From an uncultured Prevotellaceae bacterium (GTDB lineage: Bacteria > Bacteroidota > Bacteroidia > Bacteroidales > Bacteroidaceae), in assembly GCA_902776475.1 (NCBI GenBank), contig CACYQD010000015.1, positions 1-64,000 of the forward strand: a stretch of 64,000 nt of DNA, in the 5' to 3' direction. This document shows, piece after piece, positions 35,066-43,676 of the stretch. The translations under genes were made by a program, and so were the position numbers. The notes beneath the pieces were generated by a model. The model was not told the DNA's origin. It saw nothing but the letters and a program-made list of their open reading frames with translations, and searched no databases. Every line of letters starts with the position of its first letter. The first letter of the stretch is position 1.

Positions 35066-36411
35066 CTTTCCTTTATGATTTGTGCCATCAATGCCGTCTT
35101 GTCGCGGTTGAAGTCCATCAGCCTCACATCGACCAGTTGGTTGTCAAGCGCTGCATCTGCCTGTTCGGGCGACAACTCCACACGTATATAATTAGGTGTA
35201 AAGCCATGCATCGCCCTACCCCGTGAAGCTTTCTCAAAAAGCACCTCGGCTTCCTTACCTCTCCATTGTTCATAAAAAGCATGGGTTTTCCGGTCAGACA
35301 GTTCAAGCAGCACCGCCGACCTGCGCTTTTTCTCCTGTTCGCTGACCACATAAGGTATGCGCAAAGCCGTGGTCCCAGGTCTTTCGGAGTATGGGAACAC
35401 ATGCAGTTGGCTGACATCCAAAGACTCCAGGAAATCGCGCGACTGAGCGAAACAGTCGTCGGTCTCGCCCCTCATGCCCACGATGACATCCACGCCGATG
35501 AAGGCATGGGGTATCAGCTGTTTGATCAACTGGATCTTGTGGGCGAACAAAGCCGTGTCGTATCGTCTGTGCATCAACCGGAGCACTTCGTCGGAACCAC
35601 TCTGCAGAGGAATATGGAAATGGGGCATGAAAGCCCTGCTCTGGGCACAATAGGCGATCAGTTCATCGGAAATCAAATCGGGTTCCAGACTGCTGATCCG
35701 ATACCGGGAAATATCCTCCACCTCGTCGAGTGCCTTCACCAGATCGAGGAAGTTCTCTCCTGTATTCTTGCCAAAGTCGCCGATGTTCACTCCCGTCAAG
35801 ACGATCTCCTTCCCTCCTTCACGGGCTGTCTGACGGGCCTGTTCCACCAACGAGGCGATAGACGTGCTCCGGCTGAAGCCACGCGCATAAGGGATGGTGC
35901 AATAGGTGCAGAAATAGTCACATCCGTCCTGGACCTTCAGAAAGAAACGGGTACGGTTGCCTCTCGAACAACTTGGAGTGAATGTCTTGATGTCCTTCAC
36001 CTTCACGGTATGATATCTGTGTAAAGAAGACTGTTTGGGCACTCCACCCCAGGCCTCTGACAAGAACTGCACCAAAGAAGCCTTCTCATTGGCACCCAAA
36101 ACCAAGTCCACCCCATCAATCGCGCTGACTGTCTGTGGAGCCAGTTGCGCATAGCAACCCGTCACCACCACGAAAGCACCCGGATGTTTTCTCACCATCC
36201 GATGGATGGCCTGACGACATTTATGATCGGCCACATCCGTGACCGAACAGGTATTGATGAGGCAAAGGTCAGCGACCTCATTCTCCTTGGCTGTCACAAT
36301 ACCCAATTCCTGTAGCAAGAGACCAAACGAAGAGGTCTCGGAGAAATTGAGCTTGCATCCCAATGTGTAGTAAGCCGCCTTCTTGCCTTGAAATGCTGAA
36401 GAATCTATCAT
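35062..36411 (-). CDS. mtaB: tRNA t6A37 methylthiotransferase MtaB
   Basis: Radical SAM enzyme converting t6A37 to ms2t6A37 in tRNA, 449 residues from the ATG at 36411. N-terminal methylthiotransferase domain with three cluster cysteines (YTLGCKLNFSE, NTCSVTDVADHKCR, VVTGCYAQL), radical SAM motif CDYFCTYCTIPYARG, and a C-terminal TRAM domain. An upstream in-frame ATG at 36540 would lie before the -7 box at 36451-36458 and is rejected. First gene of a two-gene operon with the glycosyltransferase. Confidence 0.94.
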   Translation of the reverse strand: MIDSSAFQGKKAAYYTLGCKLNFSETSSFGLLLQELGIVTAKENEVADLCLINTCSVTDVADHKCRQAIHRMVRKHPGAFVVVTGCYAQLAPQTVSAIDGVDLVLGANEKASLVQFLSEAWGGVPKQSSLHRYHTVKVKDIKTFTPSCSRGNRTRFFLKVQDGCDYFCTYCTIPYARGFSRSTSIASLVEQARQTAREGGKEIVLTGVNIGDFGKNTGENFLDLVKALDEVEDISRYRISSLEPDLISDELIAYCAQSRAFMPHFHIPLQSGSDEVLRLMHRRYDTALFAHKIQLIKQLIPHAFIGVDVIVGMRGETDDCFAQSRDFLESLDVSQLHVFPYSERPGTTALRIPYVVSEQEKKRRSAVLLELSDRKTHAFYEQWRGKEAEVLFEKASRGRAMHGFTPNYIRVELSPEQADAALDNQLVDVRLMDFNRDKTALMAQIIKER

Positions 36412-36450
36412 GAAATCAACAGATAAAAACAGGTCAAACCCTGAACGATG

Positions 36451-36458
36451 CAAAATTA
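36451..36458 (-). promoter_or_regulatory. -7 box of mtaB
   Basis: Minus strand TAATTTTG, 39 nt before the ATG at 36411; sets the start. Confidence 0.6.
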
Positions 36459-36658
36459 CAACAATATCTCGACAAAGCAGAGAAAGACAAGCATTTTTTG
36501 GCAGGAAATCACCAAAAAGCGGAAAAGTGTGTAGGCACACAAAATATTTAACACATATTAACTATTTGCAAATCATTATCAATCAGTGACTTGCAAAAAA
36601 GTTACAAAAATGCAAGAAAAAAATTCAAAAAAAAGAATTGCGTATCAAAAATATTATA

Positions 36659-36666
36659 TACCTTTG
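36659..36666 (+). promoter_or_regulatory. -7 box of the small repeat lipoprotein gene
   Basis: TACCTTTG, with a weak ATTG 18 bp upstream (36637-36640). It lies 51 nt before the ATG at 36718. Confidence 0.6.
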
Positions 36667-36717
36667 CGTCGTTTTAATAAACATTTGAATATTTACAGTT
36701 TTAAAAAAGCAAAGAAA

Positions 36718-36948
36718 ATGAAGAAATTGGTATTTATGTTCGTAGCAATGGCAGCTATCTCTTTCGCTGCTTGTACAGATTCCAAACCCGCTCAGGAAGC
36801 TGCTCCCGAGGAAGCTGCTCCTGCTGTTGAGGAAGTTGCTGACAGCGCCGCTGCTGCCGTTGAGGAAGTTGCTGACAGCGCTGCTGCTGCAGTTGAGGAA
36901 GTTGCTGACAGCGCTGCTGCTGCTGTTGAGGAAGCTGCTGCTGAGTAA
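36718..36948 (+). CDS. Small Ala/Glu-rich repeat lipoprotein
   Basis: 76 residues from the ATG at 36718. Lipobox ISFAAC (Cys 19) followed almost entirely by three perfect 11-residue repeats (VEEVADSAAAA) and a shorter fourth. The mature chain should form an acidic, Ala-rich helix or coiled coil with 11-residue (hendecad) periodicity, reminiscent of Lpp-like envelope spacers. The repeats are 33 bp at DNA level. Strong promoter and terminator suggest abundant expression. Function unknown. Confidence 0.85.
   Translation: MKKLVFMFVAMAAISFAACTDSKPAQEAAPEEAAPAVEEVADSAAAAVEEVADSAAAAVEEVADSAAAAVEEAAAE
36826..36924 (+). repeat. Three 33-bp tandem repeats inside the lipoprotein gene
   Basis: Units start GTTGAGGAAGTTGCTGACAG at 36826, 36859 and 36892 and are nearly identical. 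Copy-number change would keep frame and alter protein length by 11 residues. Confidence 0.93.
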
Positions 36949-36973
36949 TTCCTTACGAACTGAATCAAGAGAT

Positions 36974-37006
36974 ACCGTCAAATCGAGAGATTTGGCGGTT
37001 TTTTTG
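36974..37006 (+). terminator. Terminator of the small repeat lipoprotein gene
   Basis: Imperfect arms ACCGTCAAATC and GATTTGGCGGT around a short loop, followed by seven or more T. Confidence 0.75.
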
Positions 37007-37049
37007 TTATAAAATCGGAAAGGCTTACCCTATATCGCAGGTTTTTTAT

Positions 37050-37057
37050 TATCTTTG
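37050..37057 (+). promoter_or_regulatory. -7 box of the TPM-domain gene
   Basis: TATCTTTG, 40 nt before the ATG at 37098; no clear -33 box. Confidence 0.55.
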
Positions 37058-37097
37058 CCACCAAAATCACATTGATCATCCATAAAAACCGCTGACT

Positions 37098-38315
37098 ATG
37101 GGAAAATTCCTCAAAAGTTGTCTGAATGGTATATTCATGGGAGTGAAACCATGGATTTTCTTTGGTCTGTTCATCCCCATCCTGTTTTTCATCTTCCATC
37201 CTTTCGACCCTGTCGTTGTGTTTGGAGTCTCCATGCTGGTTGCAGTGCTCTTCCTCGTCAACAAATGGAAGAAAGAGATGCCGGCCGCCAAAAAGGCTAC
37301 TGAAGAAGCAGAGAAAGCCGGTGTGAAGTTTGTGGACATCGACCCGGAGGATGAGACCAAAGAGAGTCCCATCAAACGGTTTCAGAACAAGTTCTACCCG
37401 TTGTTGGGTTCCTCCATCCTGTCAGCCTGCATGCTCAGCTGCTCCTATCAGATGATCCACAGCAGCGCCACTCAGCGTGAGCGCAAGGCCGCCCTCCTTG
37501 GGCTCCATGAAGCCACTCCCTCCGGTGAGGGTAGAAAGGTGGCACTTGCTGATTCAAGCGCCGTGAAAGAATGGAACATCAACAATATTGAGATGGTGCA
37601 CTTGGCTGACTCCAACCAATATGTCACCAACAGCGACAGCATCCTCAGTCAGGAGACCGTTGACCAGATGAATGCCATCCTCAATGAACTTGACTCCATC
37701 GGCAAGGTGAAACCTGCCGTGGTAATTTGCCGGAAGTTGTCGAACGGTGACACCTACAGGACTGCTGTTGATCTCGTCAACAAATACGGCATAGGCAGCA
37801 GGGAGACCGGAAAGGGCGTCTGCATCGTTGTGGCCTACGACCAGCATGCTTACACCATCGCACCGAGCCGTGACATGGAAGGAGAACTGCCCGACGCCCT
37901 GTGCAGTCAACTTGGGCGCAACTACCTGCAACCCTATCTGAAGAATGAGCAACCCGACAGTGCCATGCTCTCTCTCACCCAAGCACTTTGCCAATATGTC
38001 CTCGACCTACAGAAAAACGCCGGTGACGAGAGCGCCCTCAGCGCACTGAAAGACAGAGGCATTTTCAGTGGACAGTCGGGCATGAACATGCTGATCATCC
38101 TGTTGCTCTGCATGCTTCTGGGTTATTACGACAACCTCTACAAGTGGACCAAACCCTCGAAAAAAATCGCCCCGGCGGCCAACCTCCAAGAGGAGGAAGA
38201 GCCGGATCAGCACGAGAAACATACGGTTAAATCCGAGACACCCAAACCGCAAGACAAGGGAGGACACTATGGCGGTGGATCATCTGGCGGCGGCGGTGCC
38301 ACAGGTAGTTGGTAA
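37098..38315 (+). CDS. TPM-domain membrane protein
   Basis: 405 residues. Two N-terminal membrane helices (about 18-35 and 39-55), a third hydrophobic segment near 100-115, an extracytoplasmic TPM domain (about 170-310; VICRKLSNGDTYRTAVDLVN, GKGVCIVVAYDQHAYTIAPS), a further helix (about 332-347) and a Gly/Ser-rich tail ending ATGSW, the usual YgcG-type ending. TPM proteins are linked to photosystem repair, phosphatase activity or envelope functions in different bacteria; none can be assigned here. The next lipoprotein gene follows after 42 nt. Confidence 0.85.
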   Translation: MGKFLKSCLNGIFMGVKPWIFFGLFIPILFFIFHPFDPVVVFGVSMLVAVLFLVNKWKKEMPAAKKATEEAEKAGVKFVDIDPEDETKESPIKRFQNKFYPLLGSSILSACMLSCSYQMIHSSATQRERKAALLGLHEATPSGEGRKVALADSSAVKEWNINNIEMVHLADSNQYVTNSDSILSQETVDQMNAILNELDSIGKVKPAVVICRKLSNGDTYRTAVDLVNKYGIGSRETGKGVCIVVAYDQHAYTIAPSRDMEGELPDALCSQLGRNYLQPYLKNEQPDSAMLSLTQALCQYVLDLQKNAGDESALSALKDRGIFSGQSGMNMLIILLLCMLLGYYDNLYKWTKPSKKIAPAANLQEEEEPDQHEKHTVKSETPKPQDKGGHYGGGSSGGGGATGSW

Positions 38316-38357
38316 TATCCGACAACATAATCAAGCAAATATCAAACCTACAACACA

Positions 38358-38720
38358 ATGAAGCCAAGAATCATTCTTACCATGCTGGTGACCGCACTGC
38401 TGAGCCTCACCATGCTGAATTCATGCACCACCAAGCGAGGTGCCATACGCCAGTTGCAGGACCTCTCCTATGACCTGCGCGACAACAGCAGCTACTACAC
38501 CATCAAAGACTGGCAGGACGCCGCCAAGGAGTTTGGCGAAATCCGTGAAAAGATGACACGTTACCGTTATACCCCTGCCGAGCGCCGCCAGATCGGTGAA
38601 CTGGAAGGACAGTGCGCCCGCTACATGGTACAAGGTATCAAAAACGGTGCCATCAACGGCATTCTTGGTGTAGGCAATGAGATCCGCGGTATCCTCGACG
38701 GATTAGGCATCAAGTATTAA
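38358..38720 (+). CDS. Small lipoprotein of unknown function
   Basis: 120 residues; lipobox MLNSC (Cys 23), a helical middle (AIRQLQDLSYDLRDNSSYYT) and a Gly-rich C-terminus (GAINGILGVGNEIRGILDGL). Probably co-transcribed with the TPM-domain gene. Its TAA stop overlaps the stop of the convergent pncB gene by 4 bp. Confidence 0.78.
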   Translation: MKPRIILTMLVTALLSLTMLNSCTTKRGAIRQLQDLSYDLRDNSSYYTIKDWQDAAKEFGEIREKMTRYRYTPAERRQIGELEGQCARYMVQGIKNGAINGILGVGNEIRGILDGLGIKY

Positions 38721-39925
38721 TCCTCCTTGAAATGGATGGTCTCCATATACCGGCGAATCACCTCTGGTTTGCCGGTATGTTTTCCTTTGTCCTCGCTGAT
38801 CTTGCAGGTGTCGTTGTAGAAATCCCATGACTCCGTGATTTTCGCCGCAATGAGCTTGATCACGATATTCATCGGCTTGATGCCTTCAAAATCATTGGTG
38901 AAATGTGTTCCGATACCGAAGGAAGGCAAGCAGTAATCCTGGGCATACTCATGGATCTTGATGGCTCTGTCGGTATCCAGGGCATTGCTGAAAATCACCT
39001 GTTTGGTACGAGGATCAATCCCTAAAGACTTATATTTCTCAACGATTTTACCCAACTGCTCATAATTGTCGCCGCTGTCAATGCGCAGTCCCTTGAACAG
39101 ATTGGCAAAATCCTCTGAGAAATTCAGGCTGAACAAGTCCCATCCAAAACTGTCGTACAGGAAAGTGCCCAGTGCGCCGCGGAATGTGTGACGCCAGGAG
39201 TTCATCGCTATATGGTTGGCCATCTGCGGTCCATACATGGCCGCAATGGCACAGACAAACTCATGGGCCATAGTGCCAACAGGCGTCAGGTCATATTTCA
39301 TGGCCAGATAGACATTGCTGGTACCGACGAAGACACCCGGCCACTGCTTGGATTTCTGACAGTCGTTCATCGCCCTCACCACCACGTCCTCAGACTCCAG
39401 GGAAGCCCTTCTGCGGGTGCCGAAATCACTGTAGGAGCACCCGGCTCCCAGCAATCGTTCCGCCTTCTCGTATGCCTTGGTGTAGCATTTCTCATAGTCG
39501 AGCAGAGCCGTCTGGCCAGTCATGATATAATACAATTCGGAAATGATGGCCAGCAGTTTCACTTCGAGAAGGATGGTGTTGAACCAATAGCCCTCAATCT
39601 CCAGATTGAGGTGTCCCTCGTCATCCTGCCAAGCTTTCACCCAGTTTCTATCAAAGCGGTATCCTTTCAGGTATGGATAAAACCAGTTGGGGATATAGTA
39701 GCACTTGCGCTTCATGAAGTCTATCTCCTCCTGGGTCACCACCACACTCTCCAATGCAGCCACCTGCCGGTTGAGCTCATCGGCGAACCCCTGGGGGTAA
39801 ACCGTGTTGTTGCGATCCACAAACTTGTACTTCACCATGGCACGTGGATAATTGTCAATGACTGCGCAGCACATGGAAAACTTATAAAGATCGTCGTCGG
39901 TGAAATGGGTGATGATTTGTCGCAT
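38717..39925 (-). CDS. pncB: Nicotinate phosphoribosyltransferase
   Basis: Cytoplasmic enzyme of NAD salvage, making nicotinate mononucleotide from nicotinate and PRPP. 402 residues, usual length. Conserved segments: FTDDDLYKFSMC, GTRRRAS, GTSNVYLAMKYDLTPVGTMAHE, SWRHTFRG, RIDSGDNYEQ and SFGIGTHFTND. Single-gene unit with its own -7 box; convergent with and overlapping the lipoprotein gene at its 3' end. Confidence 0.96.
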   Translation of the reverse strand: MRQIITHFTDDDLYKFSMCCAVIDNYPRAMVKYKFVDRNNTVYPQGFADELNRQVAALESVVVTQEEIDFMKRKCYYIPNWFYPYLKGYRFDRNWVKAWQDDEGHLNLEIEGYWFNTILLEVKLLAIISELYYIMTGQTALLDYEKCYTKAYEKAERLLGAGCSYSDFGTRRRASLESEDVVVRAMNDCQKSKQWPGVFVGTSNVYLAMKYDLTPVGTMAHEFVCAIAAMYGPQMANHIAMNSWRHTFRGALGTFLYDSFGWDLFSLNFSEDFANLFKGLRIDSGDNYEQLGKIVEKYKSLGIDPRTKQVIFSNALDTDRAIKIHEYAQDYCLPSFGIGTHFTNDFEGIKPMNIVIKLIAAKITESWDFYNDTCKISEDKGKHTGKPEVIRRYMETIHFKED

Positions 39926-39965
39926 AGTAATGGTGTGTTTGGATGAAACATTGATTAATATCTTG

Positions 39966-39973
39966 CAAATATA
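39966..39973 (-). promoter_or_regulatory. -7 box of pncB
   Basis: Minus strand TATATTTG, 40 nt before the ATG at 39925. Confidence 0.5.
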
Positions 39974-40026
39974 GATAAAAATCCCGATATTTTATACCTA
40001 AGGGGGTGAAAAACAGAAATTTTGGC

Positions 40027-40034
40027 TAAATTTG
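40027..40034 (+). promoter_or_regulatory. -7 box of the MaoC-like gene
   Basis: TAAATTTG, 29 nt before the ATG at 40064. An in-frame TTG at 40022 overlaps it and is unlikely as a start. Confidence 0.55.
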
Positions 40035-40063
40035 CATCATCAAATCAAAAACCAACAATAATT

Positions 40064-40522
40064 ATGCTGACTATCAATTCATACGAAGAATTTGCCTCAC
40101 ACTTAGGAGAGGAACTCGGCCATTCAGAATGGCTGGCCGTTGACCAGGAACGCATCAACCTTTTTGCTGATGCCACGCTCGACCATCAATGGATACACGT
40201 TGACACCGAACGCGCCAAAGAGGAAAGTCCATACAAGAGCACAATTGCCCATGGCTATCTCACCCTGTCGCTGCTTCCATATATGTGGGGACAGATTCTT
40301 AAAGTCAACAACATCAAGATGCTCGTCAATTACGGCATGGACAAGATGCGCTTCGGACAACCCGTCATCACCGGCAACCGCGTGCGTCTCGTCACGAAAT
40401 TGCACAACATCCAAAACCTGCGAGGCATCTGCAAGACAGAAATAGACTTCAAGATAGAGATCGAGGGACAGAGGAAACCGGCCCTGGAAGGCATCGCCTC
40501 CTTCCTGTACTACTTCATCTGA
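40064..40522 (+). CDS. MaoC-like (R)-specific enoyl-CoA hydratase family protein
   Basis: 152-residue hotdog-fold protein. The hydratase motif with catalytic Asp and His is in FADATLDHQWIHVD, followed by IAHGYLTLSLLPYM. Family members hydrate enoyl-CoA substrates or bind acyl chains; the substrate here is not evident. The ATG at 40064 is chosen from the promoter position. A folK-like gene follows after 48 nt. Confidence 0.88.
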   Translation: MLTINSYEEFASHLGEELGHSEWLAVDQERINLFADATLDHQWIHVDTERAKEESPYKSTIAHGYLTLSLLPYMWGQILKVNNIKMLVNYGMDKMRFGQPVITGNRVRLVTKLHNIQNLRGICKTEIDFKIEIEGQRKPALEGIASFLYYFI

Positions 40523-40570
40523 GACTCTCGGTCATCCCTGCTACGAGGAAGAGAGCTCCGCAACAGTATC

Positions 40571-40984
40571 ATGGTGAAAAGCGTCATTCTGGCATTGGGG
40601 TCCAATGATGAGGGAGACCATCGGGTAAAACAGGCACTGGCCATACTCCAGCAAATCCTGGACGTGACCAAGGTCTCCTCCATCATGCAGACCCATCCCA
40701 TAGGGGATTTGCCGGGTCCCTTCCACAACTGCCTGGTCACGGGCTACACCTCTGCGCCCGTGGATCAGCTGACCCGGCAGCTCAAGCAAACCGAGCGGCG
40801 CTGCGGAGACCGGAAATCCCTACGCCGGCAAGGGAAAATCGTGATGGACATCGACCTCATGGAGTATGACGGTGACCGTTATCACCTCAAAGACTGGCAA
40901 CGGCCCTACATACGACAGCTCCTGACAGAGATCAACGAGCATCAACCCACCCAACCCAAAGAAAAAGATGATGAGAAACCGTAA
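40571..40984 (+). CDS. folK: HPPK (FolK)-like protein, short form
   Basis: 137 residues against about 160 for typical 6-hydroxymethyl-7,8-dihydropterin pyrophosphokinase of folate synthesis. The start VILALGSN and the metal-binding DIDLM (KIVMDIDLMEYDG) are present, as is a basic RRCGDRKSLRRQ region, but the usual PRTLDLDIL wording and the C-terminal strand-helix are reduced. It may be a divergent active enzyme or a repurposed one; no other folate gene is in the window. Its end overlaps the M64 peptidase gene by 17 nt. Confidence 0.75.
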   Translation: MVKSVILALGSNDEGDHRVKQALAILQQILDVTKVSSIMQTHPIGDLPGPFHNCLVTGYTSAPVDQLTRQLKQTERRCGDRKSLRRQGKIVMDIDLMEYDGDRYHLKDWQRPYIRQLLTEINEHQPTQPKEKDDEKP

Positions 40985-42269
40985 CTTCCTATGTCTTCTT
41001 GCCCTCGCAGGCATGATACTGGCATGTCCACGTCTGAAAGCCCAGGATTTCGACCGCTTCTTCACTGATGCCACCCTCCGGGTGGATTACATCTTTGCAG
41101 GAGACGCCAACCATCAGGAAATCGCCGTCGATGAACTCCATCAGGTGCCGCATTGGTGGGGCAAACGGAAAAGACTGGCGGAAGTGCCCGTCAGGGGCAA
41201 CGGCCAGCTCATCATCAGGGACCATGCCACTCAGCAGGTCATCTACAGAAACTCCTTCTCCACCCTTTTCCAGGAGTGGCTATCCTATGACGAAGCCCAA
41301 ACGGTGAGGAAGGCTTTTCAAAACGTATTCCTCGCTCCCATGCCCAAGGACAGCGCCGACGTGACTGTTGAGCTCTATGACAACCGGCAGGAAGTGATGG
41401 CCGCACTCACCCACCTCGTGGTGCCCAGCGACATCCTGATCCGCCGCACAGGGTATGATCGTGTCACTCCCTATGTCACCATCCAGGAAGCCAAGACCCC
41501 CGAACGGTGCATCCATATCGCATACGTCGCTGAGGGATACCAGGAACAGGAGATGGACACCTACCTGCACGATGCCAAGGAAGCCACGGAAGCCCTGTTC
41601 GCCCACGAGCCCTTCAAGTCGCTGCGCAACCGCTTCCATATCACGGCCCTGCTGTCTCCCTCCGTGGACAGCGGCACCAGCATCCCCCGGAAGGGCATCT
41701 GGAAAAACACCGCCCTCCACTCCCATTTCGACACCTTCTACAGCGAGCGCTATCTGACGACCCTCCATCTGAAAGACCTGCACGACTGGCTTGCCGGAAC
41801 GCCCTATGAGCATATCATCGTCCTGGTGAACACCGAACAATATGGCGGAGGCGGCATCCTCAATTCCTACAACCTCTCCATGACCCACCACCGGTTGTTC
41901 AAACCCGTCGTCGTGCATGAATTCGGTCACAGTTTCGCCGGCCTTGGCGACGAATATGCCTACGAGGCCGAACAAATCCCCATGTATCCATCAGATGTGG
42001 AGCCATGGGAACCCAACCTGACCACGCTCAAGGATTTCAAGAGCAAATGGGAAGATCTCATCAAGCCCGGCACGCCGGTTCCCACCCCGTTGTCAAATGA
42101 CCCGGAAACCATCAAGAACAGAGTCGGTGTATTCGAAGGAGCCGGCTATACCTTGAAAGGCGTTTACAGAGGCTGCCAGGACTGCCGCATGCGCACCAAC
42201 GAAAATCCAACATTCTGTCCTGTCTGTGACAGGGCACTCCGTCAAGTCATCAATTTCTATACCGAATAG
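40968..42269 (+). CDS. M64 family metallopeptidase (IgA peptidase-like)
   Basis: Secreted zinc protease of 433 residues. Signal peptide (about 1-25, ends LKAQ), an N-terminal beta domain (about 30-170), then the M64 catalytic domain with HIAYVAEGYQ, GGGGILNSYN and zinc motif HEFGHSFAGLGDEY. A late CRGCQDCRM-like cluster and CPVCDRAL could form a disulphide or metal site. M64 includes the IgA peptidase of Clostridium ramosum, but most Bacteroidetes members have no proven target. It overlaps folK and abuts the TPR gene with no gap. Confidence 0.92.
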   Translation: MMRNRNFLCLLALAGMILACPRLKAQDFDRFFTDATLRVDYIFAGDANHQEIAVDELHQVPHWWGKRKRLAEVPVRGNGQLIIRDHATQQVIYRNSFSTLFQEWLSYDEAQTVRKAFQNVFLAPMPKDSADVTVELYDNRQEVMAALTHLVVPSDILIRRTGYDRVTPYVTIQEAKTPERCIHIAYVAEGYQEQEMDTYLHDAKEATEALFAHEPFKSLRNRFHITALLSPSVDSGTSIPRKGIWKNTALHSHFDTFYSERYLTTLHLKDLHDWLAGTPYEHIIVLVNTEQYGGGGILNSYNLSMTHHRLFKPVVVHEFGHSFAGLGDEYAYEAEQIPMYPSDVEPWEPNLTTLKDFKSKWEDLIKPGTPVPTPLSNDPETIKNRVGVFEGAGYTLKGVYRGCQDCRMRTNENPTFCPVCDRALRQVINFYTE

Positions 42270-43184
42270 ATGCGGAAAACGCTTTGGACCATTCTCACGA
42301 CCATCGTGCTCTCCCTGCCCTTCATGGCACAGGAGCCACTCGACCGCGACCGATTAGGCATGGCCCTCGAATATTTCCAAAGCGGGAAATACCACGAAGC
42401 CCTGCTCATCTTTGAGAAACTGGACAAGGAATATACGCTCAACGCACGCTACCAAGCCTTCATGGGCATCTGCTATTATCATGAATGGCTGTATGAGGAA
42501 GCCTGCCAATACCTGGACAAAGCGATTCCCCAACTGGAACAATTTGCCCCCCATGAGCGCTCGGTCTATTACTTTACCGCTGGAGAAAGCCATTTTCAAC
42601 TCCAGCAATATGCCCAAGCCATTCCCTATTTCGAGAAAGCCCTCACCGTCTGTTATGACAACGAGAAGGGTGACATCCACTACCGGTTGGGACTATGCCA
42701 CATGTTTGCAGAACAATGGCAGGAAGCCTATAACCATTATGACACGGCCCTGGACCTGTTTCTTGCACTCCGGGACACCCCAGACATGCAAGCCCGCATC
42801 CATCAAACCGCCCACATGATGAAAGGTTGTGAGCAACACCTTAAGAAAGACACCGAAACCGCAGCAGCGACACAAAATGATGGGAAAAATGAGGCGCAAA
42901 ATGAACTGCAAAACCAGGTGAAAAACGAACTGCAAAACGAGCAGCAAAATGTACTGCCAACCGAGTTTATCACCAGAAACATCACGGATGCCATTGCCTT
43001 GCCATCCTTGGTCTCGCCTATTGACAGCATGCCTCTCCCACCCCAGCGCATCGACACATCAAGAATACTTCCTGAGTCAGCCAGCAAGGGGCTGAAACAA
43101 GAGAAAGACACCATTAGGAGAGAAGTCCCGAACACCATCAATATTCAGGACTTGTATGAACGCCAGGTGGAAATCAAGAACTGA
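42270..43184 (+). CDS. Secreted tetratricopeptide-repeat protein
   Basis: 304 residues: signal peptide (1-20), about four TPR units (30-185; ALEYFQSGKYHEALLIFEKL is typical), then a low-complexity Asn/Gln/Glu segment (about 200-232) with repeated K-N-E-L-Q-N patterns and a Ser/Pro/Asp tail. Probably a periplasmic scaffold. The ATG directly follows the peptidase stop codon, so the two are translationally coupled and may act together. Confidence 0.85.
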   Translation: MRKTLWTILTTIVLSLPFMAQEPLDRDRLGMALEYFQSGKYHEALLIFEKLDKEYTLNARYQAFMGICYYHEWLYEEACQYLDKAIPQLEQFAPHERSVYYFTAGESHFQLQQYAQAIPYFEKALTVCYDNEKGDIHYRLGLCHMFAEQWQEAYNHYDTALDLFLALRDTPDMQARIHQTAHMMKGCEQHLKKDTETAAATQNDGKNEAQNELQNQVKNELQNEQQNVLPTEFITRNITDAIALPSLVSPIDSMPLPPQRIDTSRILPESASKGLKQEKDTIRREVPNTINIQDLYERQVEIKN

Positions 43185-43186
43185 CG

Positions 43187-43666
43187 TTATTTCATGCTGC
43201 CATCAACAAAGCAGAGCGGAAGGAGGTCACGCACCGTATCCACCGCATAGACACCGTCTGTGCCATAGAGCAGGATACGAATGGGTTGACCATAGCGTTC
43301 CTCCATTTCGAGAATCACCTGCCGGCAGGATCCACAGGGCGTGACAGGATTGCGGACCAACCCTGCATCATTTCTCGCTGCGATGGCCAACTTCGACATC
43401 GACATCTCAGGACGCTGGGCCTGAGCCGCGAAGATGGCCGTACGCTCAGCGCATAGTCCGAGCGGGAACACCGCATTCTCCTGATTGGCTCCGATAACCA
43501 CCGAACCATCGGTCAGCAACAAGGCTGCACCGACCCTGAAATGGGAGTATTTGGCATTACTATTGTCCGTCGCCTTGATAGCCGCCGCCACCAGTTCCTG
43601 TTCATCCTTGGGGAGTTCATCCAACTGCAGATATTGGACATTGATTTTCAGTTCTATATTTTTCAT
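43187..43666 (-). CDS. cdd: Cytidine deaminase
   Basis: Pyrimidine salvage enzyme deaminating cytidine and deoxycytidine, 159 residues from the ATG at 43666 (a TTG at 43672 is in frame). Zinc site Cys and catalytic Glu in LCAERTAIF and the PCGSCRQ motif; NAKYSHFRVGAALL binds substrate. It follows the beta-helix lipoprotein gene by 10 nt on the same strand. Confidence 0.96.
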   Translation of the reverse strand: MKNIELKINVQYLQLDELPKDEQELVAAAIKATDNSNAKYSHFRVGAALLLTDGSVVIGANQENAVFPLGLCAERTAIFAAQAQRPEMSMSKLAIAARNDAGLVRNPVTPCGSCRQVILEMEERYGQPIRILLYGTDGVYAVDTVRDLLPLCFVDGSMK

Positions 43667-43676
43667 AGGCAAGATT

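Noticed and set aside
36412..36540. N-terminal extension of mtaB
   Set aside because: The -7 box at 36451-36458 lies inside it, and the family starts near the ATG at 36411.
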